Counted from the first letter of the stretch, positions 49,013 through 59,910 are shown. The stretch: 64,000 bases of DNA from Neobacillus cucumis (GCF_016107705.1 NZ_JAEHGC010000003.1:248001-312000), one strand, 5' to 3'. Notes: generated by a model from the sequence alone, not told the origin. Numbers and translations: made by a program.

Positions 49013-50143
49013 CTATTTAAATGGAATAACTCCGTCTGATTTATGAATGGTAATAGAACCCGTTTTAGTGTCGGCAAATACCTTTAACTGTCGGTCAGGA
49101 TGATTAATCGATTCGAAACGCAGTAATTTTTGTATCATTTCGCTTTTTTCCTCGAGAATTTGGACCCCCTCAAGCTTCATATTAAAGCCGCCGAGATTGG
49201 TCTTTAATTCCCCATTAACCGGAACACCCTCAGGAACATAAAGATCAATACTGCCTGTAGTTGCCTTTGCTGAGATTAACTCACAGCGATTGCCATTCAA
49301 GCTGTAAGTTACATTACCATTGAATGTCTGGGTTGCCATCTTTCTAAAATTCCCATCCAGCTTAATTGCCCCATTAATGGTTTCAGCCTCAATATCATCA
49401 ATAATACTATTTTGAAGCTTTATATGACCATTGGCTGTTTCGATTTCCGCCCGCTTTCCAGTTACCCTTGCTAAGTCAATTTTACCATTAGCGGTTTTGA
49501 CGCGAAAATCGGTTACATTCAATTCTTCACCTGAAATCGGTCCATTAAACATTCTCACACGAATTCGTTCATACTGTGCCTGCGGGATATACACAACCGC
49601 ATCGACCTTCATCCATTTTTGCTGCGTCGTAAAGCGCAGTTTTTCCCCCTCAATGGCAAAAATGACATCCTTTAAGAAGTTTTGTCTTGCCTGTTCAGGT
49701 GTATCAACCCGATATACCTTTGCCTGACATTCAATCCGAACATCCTTCTGATCCCACGCAGCAATTTTTAATGAGCCGTTCGCCACATCCAAATCCATAT
49801 CCTTTAAATAAACGTCGCCATGATGAAAAATATGGGAGATTTCTACGGATTGTCCGAAGTTTAAATCGAGATCAAAGTCTTTAATTTTTTTCAAAGCGGA
49901 ATCAACAAACTCAAATATTTTATCTTTTGTAGATTGGAACCTATTTCCATTTGCATAATCTTGATTTTCCTTATTCGCTTCCTCAAACTTGACTGCAGTG
50001 GAAAGCTCACGAACGATTTGCTCCTGTTTTTGCTCCATGGTCTGCTGTGCCTTTTCTAGCTCTTCAAGTAAGGATAATGCCTCGTCAACCTTCAATTTCC
50101 CCTCTTCAATCATTTGTAAAATCCGTTTTCTTTCCTCTTTCAT
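49013..50143 (-). CDS. yvlB: YvlB-like DUF4097 beta-helix protein
   Basis: A 376-residue cytosolic protein. The N-terminal SHOCT-like helical segment KEERKRILQMIEEGKLKVDEALSLLEELEK (~2-31) is followed by a linker and a DUF4097 parallel beta-strand repeat domain (~110-370; e.g. RVKTANGKIDLARVTGKRAEIETANGHIKLQNSIID). ATG 50143 has GGGGTG 6 nt upstream; an in-frame GTG at 50152 lies on that ribosome binding site. Operon head of yvlB-yvlD. A role in the envelope stress response is inferred from B. subtilis. Confidence 0.9.
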   Translation of the reverse strand: MKEERKRILQMIEEGKLKVDEALSLLEELEKAQQTMEQKQEQIVRELSTAVKFEEANKENQDYANGNRFQSTKDKIFEFVDSALKKIKDFDLDLNFGQSVEISHIFHHGDVYLKDMDLDVANGSLKIAAWDQKDVRIECQAKVYRVDTPEQARQNFLKDVIFAIEGEKLRFTTQQKWMKVDAVVYIPQAQYERIRVRMFNGPISGEELNVTDFRVKTANGKIDLARVTGKRAEIETANGHIKLQNSIIDDIEAETINGAIKLDGNFRKMATQTFNGNVTYSLNGNRCELISAKATTGSIDLYVPEGVPVNGELKTNLGGFNMKLEGVQILEEKSEMIQKLLRFESINHPDRQLKVFADTKTGSITIHKSDGVIPFK

Positions 50144-50262
50144 GTTTTTCACCCCGAATCATTTATTCTATTCATCTTATTCCGTTCCTGGGACTTTTAC
50201 GCCTTCTGTACTACTTATTAATACGAATAGAATGGAATTAAAGTTTCAGTTTTTCCTATGCA

Positions 50263-50293
50263 AAAAAGCTAGGACACTTGGCCTTAGCTTTTT
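50263..50293 (-). terminator. uvrA terminator overlapping the stop codon
   Basis: Stem AAAAAGCTAaGG/CCTAGCTTTTTT on the minus strand with one bulge; the 5' arm contains the last codons and the stop TAA of uvrA. Confidence 0.75.
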
Positions 50294-53160
50294 GCAATCA
50301 TTTCTTTTTCATCAATTTGCTTTTTCATCCGCAGGCGGTCACGTTCAAGAATTGGTTTTAAATATTTCCCTGTATAGGACTCAGGGACCTCTGCGACTTT
50401 TTCCGGTGTACCGGTCGCCACAATGGTACCGCCCTTGTCGCCACCCTCCGGACCTAGATCAATTAAATAATCCGCTGCTTTAATCACATCAAGATTATGC
50501 TCGATAACAAGAACGGTATCGCCATTCTCTACCAAGCGCTGAAGCACAACAAGCAACCTAGAAATATCATCGACATGCAAACCAGTAGTCGGCTCATCCA
50601 AAATGTAGAAGGACTTTCCAGTTGAACGTCGATGCAGCTCTGAAGCCAGCTTCACCCGCTGCGCTTCTCCGCCCGATAAGGTTGTTGCGGGCTGCCCTAA
50701 TTTGATGTAGCCAAGACCCACATCCAAAATCGTTTGCAGCTTGCGGCTGATTTTTGGAATGTTCTCGAAAAATTGAACGGACGCTTCCACGGTCATATCT
50801 AATATGTCGGCAATGTTCTTTCCTTTGTACTTTACTTCAAGTGTTTCACGGTTATAGCGTTTCCCATGGCACACTTCACAAGGAACATACACATCAGGTA
50901 AAAAGTGCATTTCAATTTTGATAATCCCGTCACCACGGCAGGCCTCACAGCGGCCGCCTTTAACATTAAAGCTGAAACGGCCTTTTTTATAGCCGCGGAC
51001 CTTCGCCTCATTCGTTGTCGCAAAAACATCGCGAATATCATCGAATACACCTGTGTACGTCGCTGGGTTCGAACGCGGGGTTCTGCCAATTGGCGATTGG
51101 TCAATATCAATGACCTTTTCTAAATAGTCAATCCCCTTAATACTCTTATGCTCACCCGGCTTCGTTTTGGCGTGATGCAGCTTTTGCGCCAGTGATTTAT
51201 GAAGGATTTCATTAATCAACGTACTTTTTCCTGAACCGGAGACACCGGTAACTGCGATAAACATTCCAAGTGGAATTTTCACATTGACATTTTTTAAATT
51301 ATTTTCCGAGGCCCCTTTAATTTCAAGAAAACGACCGTCAGATTTTCGTCGTTCAAGTGGCAGCGGGATAAATTTCTTTCCTGATAAATACTGGCCGGTT
51401 AAAGAATTAGGATCCGCCATCACTTCCTCCGGTGTACCAGCAGAAACCACTTCCCCGCCATGCACCCCTGCACCTGGACCGATATCAATTAAGTAATCCG
51501 CTGCGAGCATTGTGTCCTCATCATGTTCGACGACAATCAGTGTATTTCCAATATCGCGCATGTTCTGCAAGGTTCCAATTAAACGGTCATTATCCCGTTG
51601 GTGCAGTCCAATGGAAGGTTCATCAAGAATATATAAAACCCCGGTTAATCGTGAACCAATTTGAGTGGCTAAGCGAATCCGCTGTGCCTCACCACCGGAA
51701 AGAGTTCCCGCTGTACGGCTGAGGGTTAAATAATCAAGACCGACGTTGATCAAAAATCCTAAGCGCTCGCTAATTTCACGAAAAATTAATCTAGCAATTT
51801 GCATCTCTTTATCTGAAAGATGCAATCCGGAGAAAAATTGATGTGCTTCTTCAATCGAAAGATCGGTAATTTGGGCAATATGCCTGCCGGAGATTAAGAC
51901 AGCGAGACTTTCTGGTTTTAGACGATACCCCTTACAAGCCGGGCATGGCTGCTGCCCCATGTATTTTTCCATCTGTTCACGAATATAATCGGAACTTGTT
52001 TCTTTATAACGGCGCTCAACGTTTCGGAGTACGCCTTCAAATTCAATATGCCCTTCACGGATTTGTCCGAAATCATTTTCATAGCGAAAATAAATTTTTT
52101 CACGGTCAGATCCGTATAAAATTTTATCCATTTGGTGTTTTGGAATATCTATAACTGGAATATTCATATCGATACCATAATGATCACAGACTGCCTCAAG
52201 CAGCTGTGGATAGTATTGCGAGCTGGTCGGTTCCCACGGGGCAATTGCATGCTGTTTTAGCGTTAAGTCCTTGTTTGGAATCACAAGGTCAACATCGACC
52301 TCAAGCTTCGAGCCGAGCCCGTCACACTGAGGGCAGGCACCAAATGGGCTATTAAAAGAAAACATTCGCGGCTCTAATTCCCCAATGGAAAAACCACAGT
52401 GCGGACAGGCATGGTTTTCACTGAATAATAGTTCTTCCTCCCCTATAACGTCGACAATTACTTTTCCACCGCCAAGTCCTAAGGCCGTTTCAAGGGAGTC
52501 AGCTACCCTTGAAGAAACGCCTTCTTTAACGACAATCCGGTCCACAACTACTTCGATGGAATGCTTTTTATTTTTTTCCAGCTCAATTTCATCACTGAGA
52601 TCGAGCATTTCGCCATCGACCCGGACACGAACAAAGCCTTGCTTTTTAATATCCTCGAACACCTTTACATGTGCTCCCTTACGGCCAGATACAATCGGGG
52701 CAAGGATTTGCATTTTCGTGCGTTCCGGAAATTCAAGAATTCGGTCCACCATTTGCTCGATCGTTTGTGATGAAATCTCAATTCCGTGAATCGGACAAGT
52801 GGGATGGCCTACTCTAGCAAACATCAATCGTAAGTAATCATAAATCTCGGTTACTGTTCCTACTGTTGACCGCGGATTTCGGCTTGTGGTTTTTTGATCA
52901 ATCGAGATTGCCGGGGATAATCCCTCAATCGCATCGACATCCGGCTTATCCATCTGTCCAAGGAATTGCCGGGCATAGGCGGAAAGGGATTCAACATAAC
53001 GGCGCTGACCTTCTGCATATATCGTATCAAAGGCAAGCGAGGACTTTCCTGACCCGGAAAGTCCCGTTAAGACCACTAGTTTATCTCTCGGAATAGTAAC
53101 ATCTATATTTTTAAGATTGTGAGCCCTTGCTCCTTTTACAATAAGTTTTTCCATTGCCAT
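50284..53160 (-). CDS. uvrA: Excinuclease ABC subunit A
   Basis: A 958-residue damage-recognition ATPase with two ABC modules. Walker [10 protein letters not shown] (~33-41) and [10 protein letters not shown] (~638-647), two LSGGEAQR signatures, and Zn fingers CPHCG...CPQC (~252-280) and CEACRGDG...CEVCHG (~740-766). It loads UvrB at lesions in nucleotide excision repair. It follows uvrB by 8 bp and is cotranscribed with it. The start ATG 53160 ([16 protein letters not shown]) is accepted; ATG 53154 is an alternative. Confidence 0.98.
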   Translation of the reverse strand: MAMEKLIVKGARAHNLKNIDVTIPRDKLVVLTGLSGSGKSSLAFDTIYAEGQRRYVESLSAYARQFLGQMDKPDVDAIEGLSPAISIDQKTTSRNPRSTVGTVTEIYDYLRLMFARVGHPTCPIHGIEISSQTIEQMVDRILEFPERTKMQILAPIVSGRKGAHVKVFEDIKKQGFVRVRVDGEMLDLSDEIELEKNKKHSIEVVVDRIVVKEGVSSRVADSLETALGLGGGKVIVDVIGEEELLFSENHACPHCGFSIGELEPRMFSFNSPFGACPQCDGLGSKLEVDVDLVIPNKDLTLKQHAIAPWEPTSSQYYPQLLEAVCDHYGIDMNIPVIDIPKHQMDKILYGSDREKIYFRYENDFGQIREGHIEFEGVLRNVERRYKETSSDYIREQMEKYMGQQPCPACKGYRLKPESLAVLISGRHIAQITDLSIEEAHQFFSGLHLSDKEMQIARLIFREISERLGFLINVGLDYLTLSRTAGTLSGGEAQRIRLATQIGSRLTGVLYILDEPSIGLHQRDNDRLIGTLQNMRDIGNTLIVVEHDEDTMLAADYLIDIGPGAGVHGGEVVSAGTPEEVMADPNSLTGQYLSGKKFIPLPLERRKSDGRFLEIKGASENNLKNVNVKIPLGMFIAVTGVSGSGKSTLINEILHKSLAQKLHHAKTKPGEHKSIKGIDYLEKVIDIDQSPIGRTPRSNPATYTGVFDDIRDVFATTNEAKVRGYKKGRFSFNVKGGRCEACRGDGIIKIEMHFLPDVYVPCEVCHGKRYNRETLEVKYKGKNIADILDMTVEASVQFFENIPKISRKLQTILDVGLGYIKLGQPATTLSGGEAQRVKLASELHRRSTGKSFYILDEPTTGLHVDDISRLLVVLQRLVENGDTVLVIEHNLDVIKAADYLIDLGPEGGDKGGTIVATGTPEKVAEVPESYTGKYLKPILERDRLRMKKQIDEKEMIAKS

Positions 53161-53168
53161 GATTAACG

Positions 53169-55148
53169 TTATCCTTCCGCTTTCAATTCTAAAATTAAAT
53201 CACGAAGCTCGGCAGCACGCTCGAAATTAAGTGCTTTGGCGGCTTCTTTCATTTCTTTTTCCATATCGGCAATTAAGCGCTCTTTTTCTTTCTTGGACAG
53301 CTTGCCAAGTGCTGCTGCCGGTTTGTAGTCTTCCTGCTCCTCAGCCGCATGCGTGGCACGAATAACATCACGAATATCCTTCTGAATCGTCTGTGGTGTA
53401 ATCCCGTGCTTTTGGTTATATTCCTCCTGGATCTCACGACGGCGTTTCGTTTCACTGATTGCCATTTCCATTGAATTAGTAATCCGATCAGCATACATAA
53501 TTACCTTTCCATTGGCGTTCCGCGCAGCACGGCCAATCGTTTGGATTAAAGAGCGTTCGGAACGGAGGAAACCTTCTTTATCCGCATCTAAAATAGCTAC
53601 AAGCGAAACCTCCGGAATATCGAGGCCTTCCCTGAGCAGGTTAATTCCGACGAGGACATCATATTTACCAAGACGCAGCTCGCGAATAATTTCAATCCGC
53701 TCGAGCGTTTTAACTTCTGAATGAAGGTATTGAACTTTAATGCCGATTTCTTTTAAGTAATCGGTTAGATCCTCGGACATTTTTTTCGTTAATGTTGTAA
53801 TTAGCACACGTTCATTGCGCTTCACCCGATCCTGGATTTCACCGATTAAATCATCAATCTGCCCTTCAATTGGACGAACTTCAATTGGTGGATCTAACAA
53901 GCCGGTCGGCCGAATAATTTGTTCAACCATTTCCGGTGTATGCTCCAGTTCGAAGGGACCAGGGGTGGCGGACACAAAAACAATATTGTGAATATGCTTT
54001 TCAAATTCATCAAACGTAAGCGGCCGGTTGTCTAATGCGGAAGGCAGGCGGAATCCGTGTTCAACGAGCACTTCTTTCCGCGCTTTATCCCCATTAAACA
54101 TTCCTCTGACCTGCGGCAATGTCACGTGTGATTCATCAATAACCATTAAAAAATCCTCAGGAAAATAGTCTAATAGGGTGTAAGGTGTCGAACCTGGCGG
54201 CCGTAATGTTAGATGGCGCGAATAGTTCTCAATACCTGAACAAAAGCCCATCTCCCGCATCATTTCCAGATCGTAGCGTGTCCGTTGTTCGATTCGCTGT
54301 GCTTCAAGCAATTTATCATTTTCCCGAAGGACCTTTAGGCGTTCCTCGAGTTCTTTTTCAATGTTTTCAATGGCAATGCGCATTTTTTCTTCTCTTGTAA
54401 CGAAGTGGGAGGCAGGGAAAATAGCAACATGGTCCCGTTCTCCGATAATTTCTCCTGTTAAGGCATCTACTTCACGGATCCGGTCGATTTCATCGCCGAA
54501 AAATTCAACGCGCATACAGTGCTCATCCCGTGAAACGGGGAAGATCTCGACCACATCACCGCGGACACGGAATGTTCCCCGTTTGAAATCGATGTCGTTT
54601 CGTTCATATTGGATATCGACGAGACGATGGAGCAGCTGGTTGCGTTCAATTTCCATCCCTGTTCGAAGGGAGAGTACCATTTCACGATATTCCTCCGGCG
54701 AACCGAGACCATAAATACACGAGACACTGGCAATGATAATGACATCGTTTCGCTCAAAAAGCGACGAGGTTGCTGAGTGCCGCAATTTATCAATTTCATC
54801 GTTAATGCTTGCATCTTTTTCAATAAATGTATCAGTCTGTGGAACATAGGCTTCCGGCTGATAGTAATCATAGTAGCTGACAAAGTACTCCACAGCATTG
54901 TTTGGGAAGAATTCCTTAAACTCACTGTACAGCTGGCCGGCCAAGGTTTTATTGTGGGCAATCACAAGGGTTGGCTTATTTACCTCTTTGATGACATTGG
55001 AAATCGTAAACGTCTTACCCGTCCCTGTTGCTCCTAAAAGGGTTTGATAACGTTTATTTTCATGGATTCCTTGCACTAATTGACGGATAGCTTCCGGTTG
55101 ATCGCCCTGCGGCGAATATTTAGATACTAATTCAAATTGGTCCTTCAC
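53169..55148 (-). CDS. uvrB: Excinuclease ABC subunit B
   Basis: A 659-residue helicase-like subunit. Walker [11 protein letters not shown] (~38-47), beta-hairpin region [21 protein letters not shown] (~92-112), DEAD-like MVIDESH, motif [21 protein letters not shown], and a C-terminal UVR domain ([28 protein letters not shown]). The start is GTG 55148 ([21 protein letters not shown]), with GGGGGA 7 nt upstream, matching B. subtilis. The frame extends to 55244 but those 32 residues are not UvrB-like. A LexA box lies ~150 bp upstream. Confidence 0.97.
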   Translation of the reverse strand: MKDQFELVSKYSPQGDQPEAIRQLVQGIHENKRYQTLLGATGTGKTFTISNVIKEVNKPTLVIAHNKTLAGQLYSEFKEFFPNNAVEYFVSYYDYYQPEAYVPQTDTFIEKDASINDEIDKLRHSATSSLFERNDVIIIASVSCIYGLGSPEEYREMVLSLRTGMEIERNQLLHRLVDIQYERNDIDFKRGTFRVRGDVVEIFPVSRDEHCMRVEFFGDEIDRIREVDALTGEIIGERDHVAIFPASHFVTREEKMRIAIENIEKELEERLKVLRENDKLLEAQRIEQRTRYDLEMMREMGFCSGIENYSRHLTLRPPGSTPYTLLDYFPEDFLMVIDESHVTLPQVRGMFNGDKARKEVLVEHGFRLPSALDNRPLTFDEFEKHIHNIVFVSATPGPFELEHTPEMVEQIIRPTGLLDPPIEVRPIEGQIDDLIGEIQDRVKRNERVLITTLTKKMSEDLTDYLKEIGIKVQYLHSEVKTLERIEIIRELRLGKYDVLVGINLLREGLDIPEVSLVAILDADKEGFLRSERSLIQTIGRAARNANGKVIMYADRITNSMEMAISETKRRREIQEEYNQKHGITPQTIQKDIRDVIRATHAAEEQEDYKPAAALGKLSKKEKERLIADMEKEMKEAAKALNFERAAELRDLILELKAEG

Positions 55149-55286
55149 AAAATTTCCCCCTAAATACAATAGGTTCGATTCATTACTTTTCTGCCTTTTA
55201 AAAAAGTCTCGGACCGGTTGCGGCTGAAAAGTGATTCTTTCCATAATATATTACCATCTTACCACAAAACCCCAAAAACAAACCAA

Positions 55287-55390
55287 TAATATGCGAACGA
55301 ATATTCGTTTTTTTGAGATTACCATTATATTTGGTGTTTTTCTGCAGAAATTTCTAGTTATTTGCGAATTTTATCTACTTATTTGCGGAT
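55287..55390 (+). repeat. 21-bp-period repeats upstream of uvrB
   Basis: TTATTTGCGAATT (55358) and TTATTTGCGGATC (55379) are 21 bp apart; degenerate units fit the same phase at 55337 (TTTTTCTGCAGAAA) and, less clearly, near 55287 (TAATATGCGAACG). Same family and orientation as 41894-42008. Confidence 0.65.
55294..55307 (-). promoter_or_regulatory. LexA (DinR) box of uvrBA
   Basis: CGAATATTCGTTCG on the minus strand matches the Bacillus LexA box CGAAC-n4-GTTCG with one mismatch. SOS control of uvrBA is established in B. subtilis. No convincing -35/-10 pair could be fixed next to it. Confidence 0.78.
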
Positions 55391-55403
55391 CAAATTAAAA
55401 AGC

Positions 55404-55425
55404 CTGCCAAATCTCGATTTGGCAG
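55404..55425 (-). terminator. csbA terminator
   Basis: 9-bp perfect stem CTGCCAAAT/ATTTGGCAG with a CGAG loop followed on the minus strand by GCTTTTTAATTTG. Confidence 0.9.
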
Positions 55426-55441
55426 ACTATAAAAGCAGTAT

Positions 55442-55672
55442 CTAACTTTTTTTTATTATTCTCGGCTTCATTTTTGCAGCCAGCCAAAAACCGGCCGTTA
55501 ATGATAAAGCATCAATGATAATAAGCGGTAATGTGTTGGTATAACCTTTATAAGCAGAGGCAGCAATAAGTGCGACGGTTAATGCAAGACCAATAAGCCG
55601 ATTGTAAGTGACCCGGGTAAATAATAAAACGAGTAAACCCGGCAAAATAAGTGCCGATAAATATTCAATCAC
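55442..55672 (-). CDS. csbA: CsbA-like small membrane protein
   Basis: A 76-residue protein with three hydrophobic stretches; FTRVTYNRLIGLALTVALIAASAYKGYTNTLPLIIIDALSL is nearly the CsbA sequence. GTG 55672 (MIEYLSALILPGLLVLLF) has GAGGTG 9 nt upstream and gives the same length as B. subtilis CsbA; the frame continues to ATG 55693. In B. subtilis csbA is a sigma-B general stress gene directly upstream of uvrB, as here. Function unknown. Confidence 0.88.
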   Translation of the reverse strand: MIEYLSALILPGLLVLLFTRVTYNRLIGLALTVALIAASAYKGYTNTLPLIIIDALSLTAGFWLAAKMKPRIIKKS

Positions 55673-55798
55673 CAATGGGTACACCTCATTCATTTCTTTC
55701 TGTTAATTAATTCTAAAAATTTATTCACAAAATTGCAACAGAAAAATGAATTTAGCCCTTGAAATTCCGTATTTCCTTAAGGATTTCACCGTCAAAAA

Positions 55799-55819
55799 GG
55801 CGTGGATCATATCCACACC
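55799..55819 (-). terminator. copA terminator
   Basis: 9-bp stem GGTGTGGAT/ATCCACGCC (one T-G pair) with a 3-nt loop followed by TTTTTG on the minus strand. It lies directly at the copA stop codon. Confidence 0.85.
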
Positions 55820-55820
55820 T

Positions 55821-58235
55821 TTACAATTTAACCTTTTGCAACCGCAATGCATTTAAAACAACCGAAACGGAACTGAATGCCATTGCTGCCCCTGCAAGCC
55901 ATGGTGCAAGGAACCCAAGGGCAGCGACAGGAATACCTAGTGTGTTATAGGCAAGCGCCCAGAAAAGATTCTGTTTAATATTGCGAATCGTCTTTTTACT
56001 CATAAAAATGGCATCAGCAATACTATTTAAATCCCCGCGAATCAGCGTAATATCAGCTGCTTCCATCGCCACATCCGTACCAGTCCCAATCGCCATACCG
56101 ATATCGGCAATAGCAAGGGCGGGTGCATCATTGATTCCATCTCCGACCATGGCAACCTTCTTACCTTGTGCCTGCAGCTTCTTAATTTCATCCGCCTTCC
56201 CTTCAGGAAGTACCTCGGCAATTACCCGGTCGATCCCAACCTGAGCTGCAATTGCATTCGCGGTTTGCTGATTATCTCCTGTAATCATAATCACTTCAAT
56301 TCCCATATTTTTCAGGCGGCTGATCGCTGTTTTGGATGTTTCTTTTATCGTATCAGCCACTGCCACAATCCCAGCAAATTGACCATTTATTGCTGTAAGC
56401 ATAGCGGTTTTTCCAGCCTTTTCTAAAGCATCCATCTGATCAAGAGCATTTTCCACAGATACATTAAACTTTTTCATTAACTTTCTTGTTCCCACCAGCA
56501 GCTCTTTTCCATCGACAATTGCTTTTATACCAAATCCAGGTATCGCTTCAAATTCCGTTACATCCTTTAAGGCTATCCCTTTATCTTTAATTCCTTGAAC
56601 AATTGCTTGAGCAAGCGGATGTTCGGATTGTTTCTCAGCAGATCCAACCAGTAATAAAAATTCTACTTCTGTTTGAGATTTGTCTATGAAAACATCGGTT
56701 AAAACTGGGGTTCCATTTGTAACGGTACCGGTTTTATCGAGAACAACAGTAGAAATTTTATGCGTCATTTCCAAGTGTTCGCCGCCTTTAAACAGAATTC
56801 CGTATTCTGCAGCACGACCGGATCCAGCCATGATCGAAGTCGGCGTGGCTAATCCTAATGCACATGGGCAGGCTATCACGAGAACCGCAATCAATTTCTC
56901 TAATGCCTCTGCAAAATCCCCGGGTGTTACGAAAAAATACCAAACAACAAAGGCTAGGACGGCAAGTGCCACAACAATAGGGACAAATATTCCGGAAATT
57001 TTATCTGCTAAACGTTGGATCGGTGCTTTTGATCCCTGGGCTTCTTCCACAACTTTAATGATCTGTGCTAAAGCTGTATCTCTGCCAACTTTTGTTGCTT
57101 CCACTTTGAGAAATCCATTTTTATTGATGGTTGCTCCAATTACCTCATCCCCAGGACTTTTATCAACAGGAACACTTTCACCTGTTAACATCGACTCGTC
57201 AATAGCTGAACGGCCCTCTAATATCTTTCCATCGACTGGAATCTTCTCACCGGGTTTAATATGAAGGATATCCCCAACGATTACTTCCTCAATCGGGACC
57301 TCCTGTTCGAGTCCTGCTCTTTCAACCATTGCTGTTTTCGCTTGAAGCCCCATCAATTTCTTAATCGCTTCAGATGAACGACCTTTTGCTTTCGCCTCAA
57401 ACAGCTTTCCAAGAATGATCAATGTAATCAGGATTGAACTTGTTTCATAATAAAGCTCCACTGAATGCCCGTGACTTCCGATGGATGCAATAGATAGATA
57501 TAAACTATAAAAATAAGCAGCGGAAGTTCCCAGTGAAACGAGAACATCCATATTGGCGCTCTTATTTTTTAAGGCTTTATAGGCACCAACATAAAACTGT
57601 TTCCCGATAATAAACTGAACTGGAGTGGCCAAAGCTAATTGAACCCACGGATTCATAAACATTTCCGGAACCCATATGAATGAAGTGAAGCTGAAGTGAC
57701 TTACCATTGCCCATAAAAGCGGGATTGAAAGGATACTCGAAAAGAGAAACTTCCCTGTTTGTTTTTCAATTTCCTTTTGCCGATAGTCAATCGTATCTTT
57801 TACATCTTCCTTTATATGTGCACCATAACCGAGGGTTTCCACCTTTTGAATGATTTCGCCTGTTGAGAGAACCGCACTATTGTATTCCACTGTCGCTTTC
57901 TCAAGCGCTAAATTCACATTTGCTTTTACAACACCATCTAACTTATTAAGGCCTTTTTCAATTCGGGTCGCACAAGCGGCACAAGTCATTCCGGTGATAT
58001 CAAATTCAGTTTTTTCCTTGATAACCTCGTATCCTAAATCCTTAATCTTCTTTTCAATGTCCTCCACCTTGACTTTTTCAGGATCATATTTAACATTGGA
58101 TCTTTCTAAGGCCAGATTCACATTTGCAGTTTCAACGCCTTCTAATTTATTAAGACCTTTTTCAATTCGAATGGCGCATGCTGCACAGGTCATTCCAGAG
58201 ATTTGTAAATTGGTCTCTTTTATATTTTGACTCAT
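55821..58235 (-). CDS. copA: Copper-exporting P1B-type ATPase CopA
   Basis: An 804-residue Cu+ efflux pump. Two N-terminal heavy-metal-associated domains with MTCAAC motifs (Cys17/Cys20 and Cys85/Cys88), eight TM helices, CPC in VIACPCALGLATP, phosphorylation site DKTGTVTNG, SEHPLAQ (His-Pro of P1B), and hinge MVGDGINDAPALA. ATG 58235 (MSQNIKETNL) has AAGGAG upstream; the frame to 58304 runs through the operator-like palindrome. It is downstream of copZ with an intervening stem-loop, so copZ-copA is probably an operon with internal control. Confidence 0.97.
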   Translation of the reverse strand: MSQNIKETNLQISGMTCAACAIRIEKGLNKLEGVETANVNLALERSNVKYDPEKVKVEDIEKKIKDLGYEVIKEKTEFDITGMTCAACATRIEKGLNKLDGVVKANVNLALEKATVEYNSAVLSTGEIIQKVETLGYGAHIKEDVKDTIDYRQKEIEKQTGKFLFSSILSIPLLWAMVSHFSFTSFIWVPEMFMNPWVQLALATPVQFIIGKQFYVGAYKALKNKSANMDVLVSLGTSAAYFYSLYLSIASIGSHGHSVELYYETSSILITLIILGKLFEAKAKGRSSEAIKKLMGLQAKTAMVERAGLEQEVPIEEVIVGDILHIKPGEKIPVDGKILEGRSAIDESMLTGESVPVDKSPGDEVIGATINKNGFLKVEATKVGRDTALAQIIKVVEEAQGSKAPIQRLADKISGIFVPIVVALAVLAFVVWYFFVTPGDFAEALEKLIAVLVIACPCALGLATPTSIMAGSGRAAEYGILFKGGEHLEMTHKISTVVLDKTGTVTNGTPVLTDVFIDKSQTEVEFLLLVGSAEKQSEHPLAQAIVQGIKDKGIALKDVTEFEAIPGFGIKAIVDGKELLVGTRKLMKKFNVSVENALDQMDALEKAGKTAMLTAINGQFAGIVAVADTIKETSKTAISRLKNMGIEVIMITGDNQQTANAIAAQVGIDRVIAEVLPEGKADEIKKLQAQGKKVAMVGDGINDAPALAIADIGMAIGTGTDVAMEAADITLIRGDLNSIADAIFMSKKTIRNIKQNLFWALAYNTLGIPVAALGFLAPWLAGAAMAFSSVSVVLNALRLQKVKL

Positions 58236-58250
58236 AAAAGCCAGCTCCTT

Positions 58251-58267
58251 ATACCCTGTATAGGTAT
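58251..58267 (-). promoter_or_regulatory. CsoR-like palindrome directly upstream of copA
   Basis: ATACC-TATACAG-GGTAT on the minus strand, with inverted arms that match the outer arms of the known B. subtilis CsoR site (ATACC...GGTAT). It lies 16 bp upstream of the copA start and overlaps the ribosome binding site region. Assignment is inference. Confidence 0.5.
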
Positions 58268-58285
58268 ATATTTTTGTGAAAAGGA

Positions 58286-58306
58286 ACGTGCTAGGAGCTA
58301 GCACGT
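58286..58306 (-). terminator. Stem-loop between copZ and copA
   Basis: 8-bp perfect stem ACGTGCTA/TAGCACGT with a 5-nt loop, followed on the minus strand by TCCTTTTC. Likely a partial terminator that lets copZ exceed copA. Confidence 0.6.
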
Positions 58307-58320
58307 CTTTTTCACAATCT

Positions 58321-58527
58321 TTATTTCACATCATAACCTTGGTCATCGATGGTTTCCTTAATTTTCTCTAATGAAACTTCTTGTGAATTAAACTCCACAT
58401 CTACTTTTGCTGCTTTCAAATCGACTTTAACGGAACTGACACCGTTAAGTGCACCGACGCTTCCTTCTACTGCCTTTACACAATGACCGCAAGACATTCC
58501 TATAACATTTAATGATACCTTTTCCAT
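58321..58527 (-). CDS. copZ: Copper chaperone CopZ
   Basis: A 68-residue heavy-metal-associated domain protein. The Cu+ ligands are Cys13 and Cys16 in MSCGHCVKAVEGSVGAL; the fold continues VSSVKVDLKAAKVDVEF...IKETIDDQGYDVK. It delivers Cu+ to CopA. ATG 58527 (MEKVSLNVIG) has AAGGGA 9 nt upstream; the ATG at 58536 touches it. First gene of the copper operon. Confidence 0.95.
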   Translation of the reverse strand: MEKVSLNVIGMSCGHCVKAVEGSVGALNGVSSVKVDLKAAKVDVEFNSQEVSLEKIKETIDDQGYDVK

Positions 58528-58573
58528 TATGTTCATTCCCTTCGAATATTTTATTATATTTTCCCTTGTTTTT

Positions 58574-58603
58574 ATAATACTATACCCCCCTACCCTATGT
58601 AAA
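58574..58603 (-). promoter_or_regulatory. copZ promoter with G-rich CsoR-like spacer
   Basis: Minus strand TTTACA (58598-58603), 18-bp spacer, TATTAT (58574-58579). The spacer TAGGGTAGGGGGGTATAG carries the GGGGGTAT half of the CsoR consensus, positioned to block or twist the promoter. No csoR gene is seen in the window. Confidence 0.55.
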
Positions 58604-58822
58604 GCCCAATTTTATAATTAATTTATATTTTTTTAACAGCATTACTACAAAAATAACTTTATCAAATAAATATCAAGAAATAATGCATTTTTGATTTTGT
58701 CAAAAATTCGCCAAAACTCACGTACATTTATAGCCGACTATTGTAACATTTTTATCAAAATCCATACTTTCTGCAAATTTAATCATTATCATGGTATTGA
58801 AATTGCAAAGGAGGAAAAATCA

Positions 58823-59887
58823 TTGAAAAAATATTTAGCTTTATTTTTTACCAGCATGTTAATTTTGTCATTATTTCTTGTAGGGTGTGGAAATACAACC
58901 AATAAGGAAAATGGAAAAACAGAAAAAACTCAGGTATCAAAAACAAATCAGGAAGCTCGATTCCTCTTTACAGCAAATGAAGGTGGAAGTATTTCAAAAA
59001 TAAGCCCGAATGAGCAAAAGGTTATTTCAACCTTTAAATTTGAAGGAGCCGTTCATAATATTCAGGTGTCGCCTAATGGAAAAGTGGTAGCTGCTACGGT
59101 TATTCCAGAAATGATGAATGGGCATGGCCATGACGATTCTATGGATATGACAGGAAAAGCAATATTCTTTGATCCAATTCAAGATAAGATTATTAAAGAG
59201 GTAAAAGTAGGCAACCATCCTGCGCATATCGTCTTTACGGAAAATGGGAAGTACGTCATGGTTACAAACAATGAGGATAATACAGTTTCAGTGATTGATG
59301 CTAAGAATTATGCGATAGTTAAAACCATTCCGACCGGAAAGGGTCCGCACGGATTCAGAATATCAAAGGATAGCCAGTTCGCCTATGTGGCAAATATGGG
59401 GGAGGACACTGTGAGTGTTCTAAACCTTCAAACCCTGAAGGAAGACAAAAAAATTAAAGTTGGAGAAACACCCGTCACGACTGGAATTACAACGGATGGT
59501 AAGACATTAGTTGTTACATTAAATAAAGAAAATGCCTTAGCCATTGTAGATTTAGCTTCAGGAAAAGTAGATAAAGTCAGAGTTGGGAACGGTCCTGCAC
59601 AGGTTTATATTGGACAGGGCGATCAATTTGCTTACGTTGCTAATCAAGGAACAGAAGATGCTCCTTCACATTCTTTAACTAAGGTAGATTTAAAATCTAA
59701 ACAAGTGGCTGCAACGATTGAAACGGGCAAAGGCTCACATGGGGTCGTAACGAGTCCAGACAATAAATTAACATATGTAACCAATATGTTTGAAAATACC
59801 GTGAATGTTATCGACAACTCCCAAAATAAGGTGATCAAGACGATAAACGTTGGAAAAACACCAAACGGAATTAGTATCATGCCGTGA
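58823..59887 (+). CDS. YVTN beta-propeller lipoprotein
   Basis: A 354-residue exported lipoprotein. Signal KKYLALFFTSMLILSLFLVGC with lipobox LVGC (Cys ~21). This is followed by a Lys/Thr linker and a seven-bladed propeller of YVTN-type repeats (e.g. GKYVMVTNNEDNTVSVIDAKNYAIVKTIPTGKGPHGF; FAYVANMGEDTVSVLNLQTL; LTYVTNMFENTVNVID). An insertion near residue 108 has NGHGHDDSMDMTG, a His/Met/Asp-rich loop. The start is TTG 58823 with AAAGGAGG upstream; the open frame to 58691 has no signal-like sequence. Related propellers occur in cytochrome d1 and nitrous-oxide-reductase-like proteins. A metal or redox role is inferred from neighbours. Confidence 0.8.
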   Translation: MKKYLALFFTSMLILSLFLVGCGNTTNKENGKTEKTQVSKTNQEARFLFTANEGGSISKISPNEQKVISTFKFEGAVHNIQVSPNGKVVAATVIPEMMNGHGHDDSMDMTGKAIFFDPIQDKIIKEVKVGNHPAHIVFTENGKYVMVTNNEDNTVSVIDAKNYAIVKTIPTGKGPHGFRISKDSQFAYVANMGEDTVSVLNLQTLKEDKKIKVGETPVTTGITTDGKTLVVTLNKENALAIVDLASGKVDKVRVGNGPAQVYIGQGDQFAYVANQGTEDAPSHSLTKVDLKSKQVAATIETGKGSHGVVTSPDNKLTYVTNMFENTVNVIDNSQNKVIKTINVGKTPNGISIMP

Positions 59888-59910
59888 TTCCCACCGCATG
59901 CGGTAATAAA

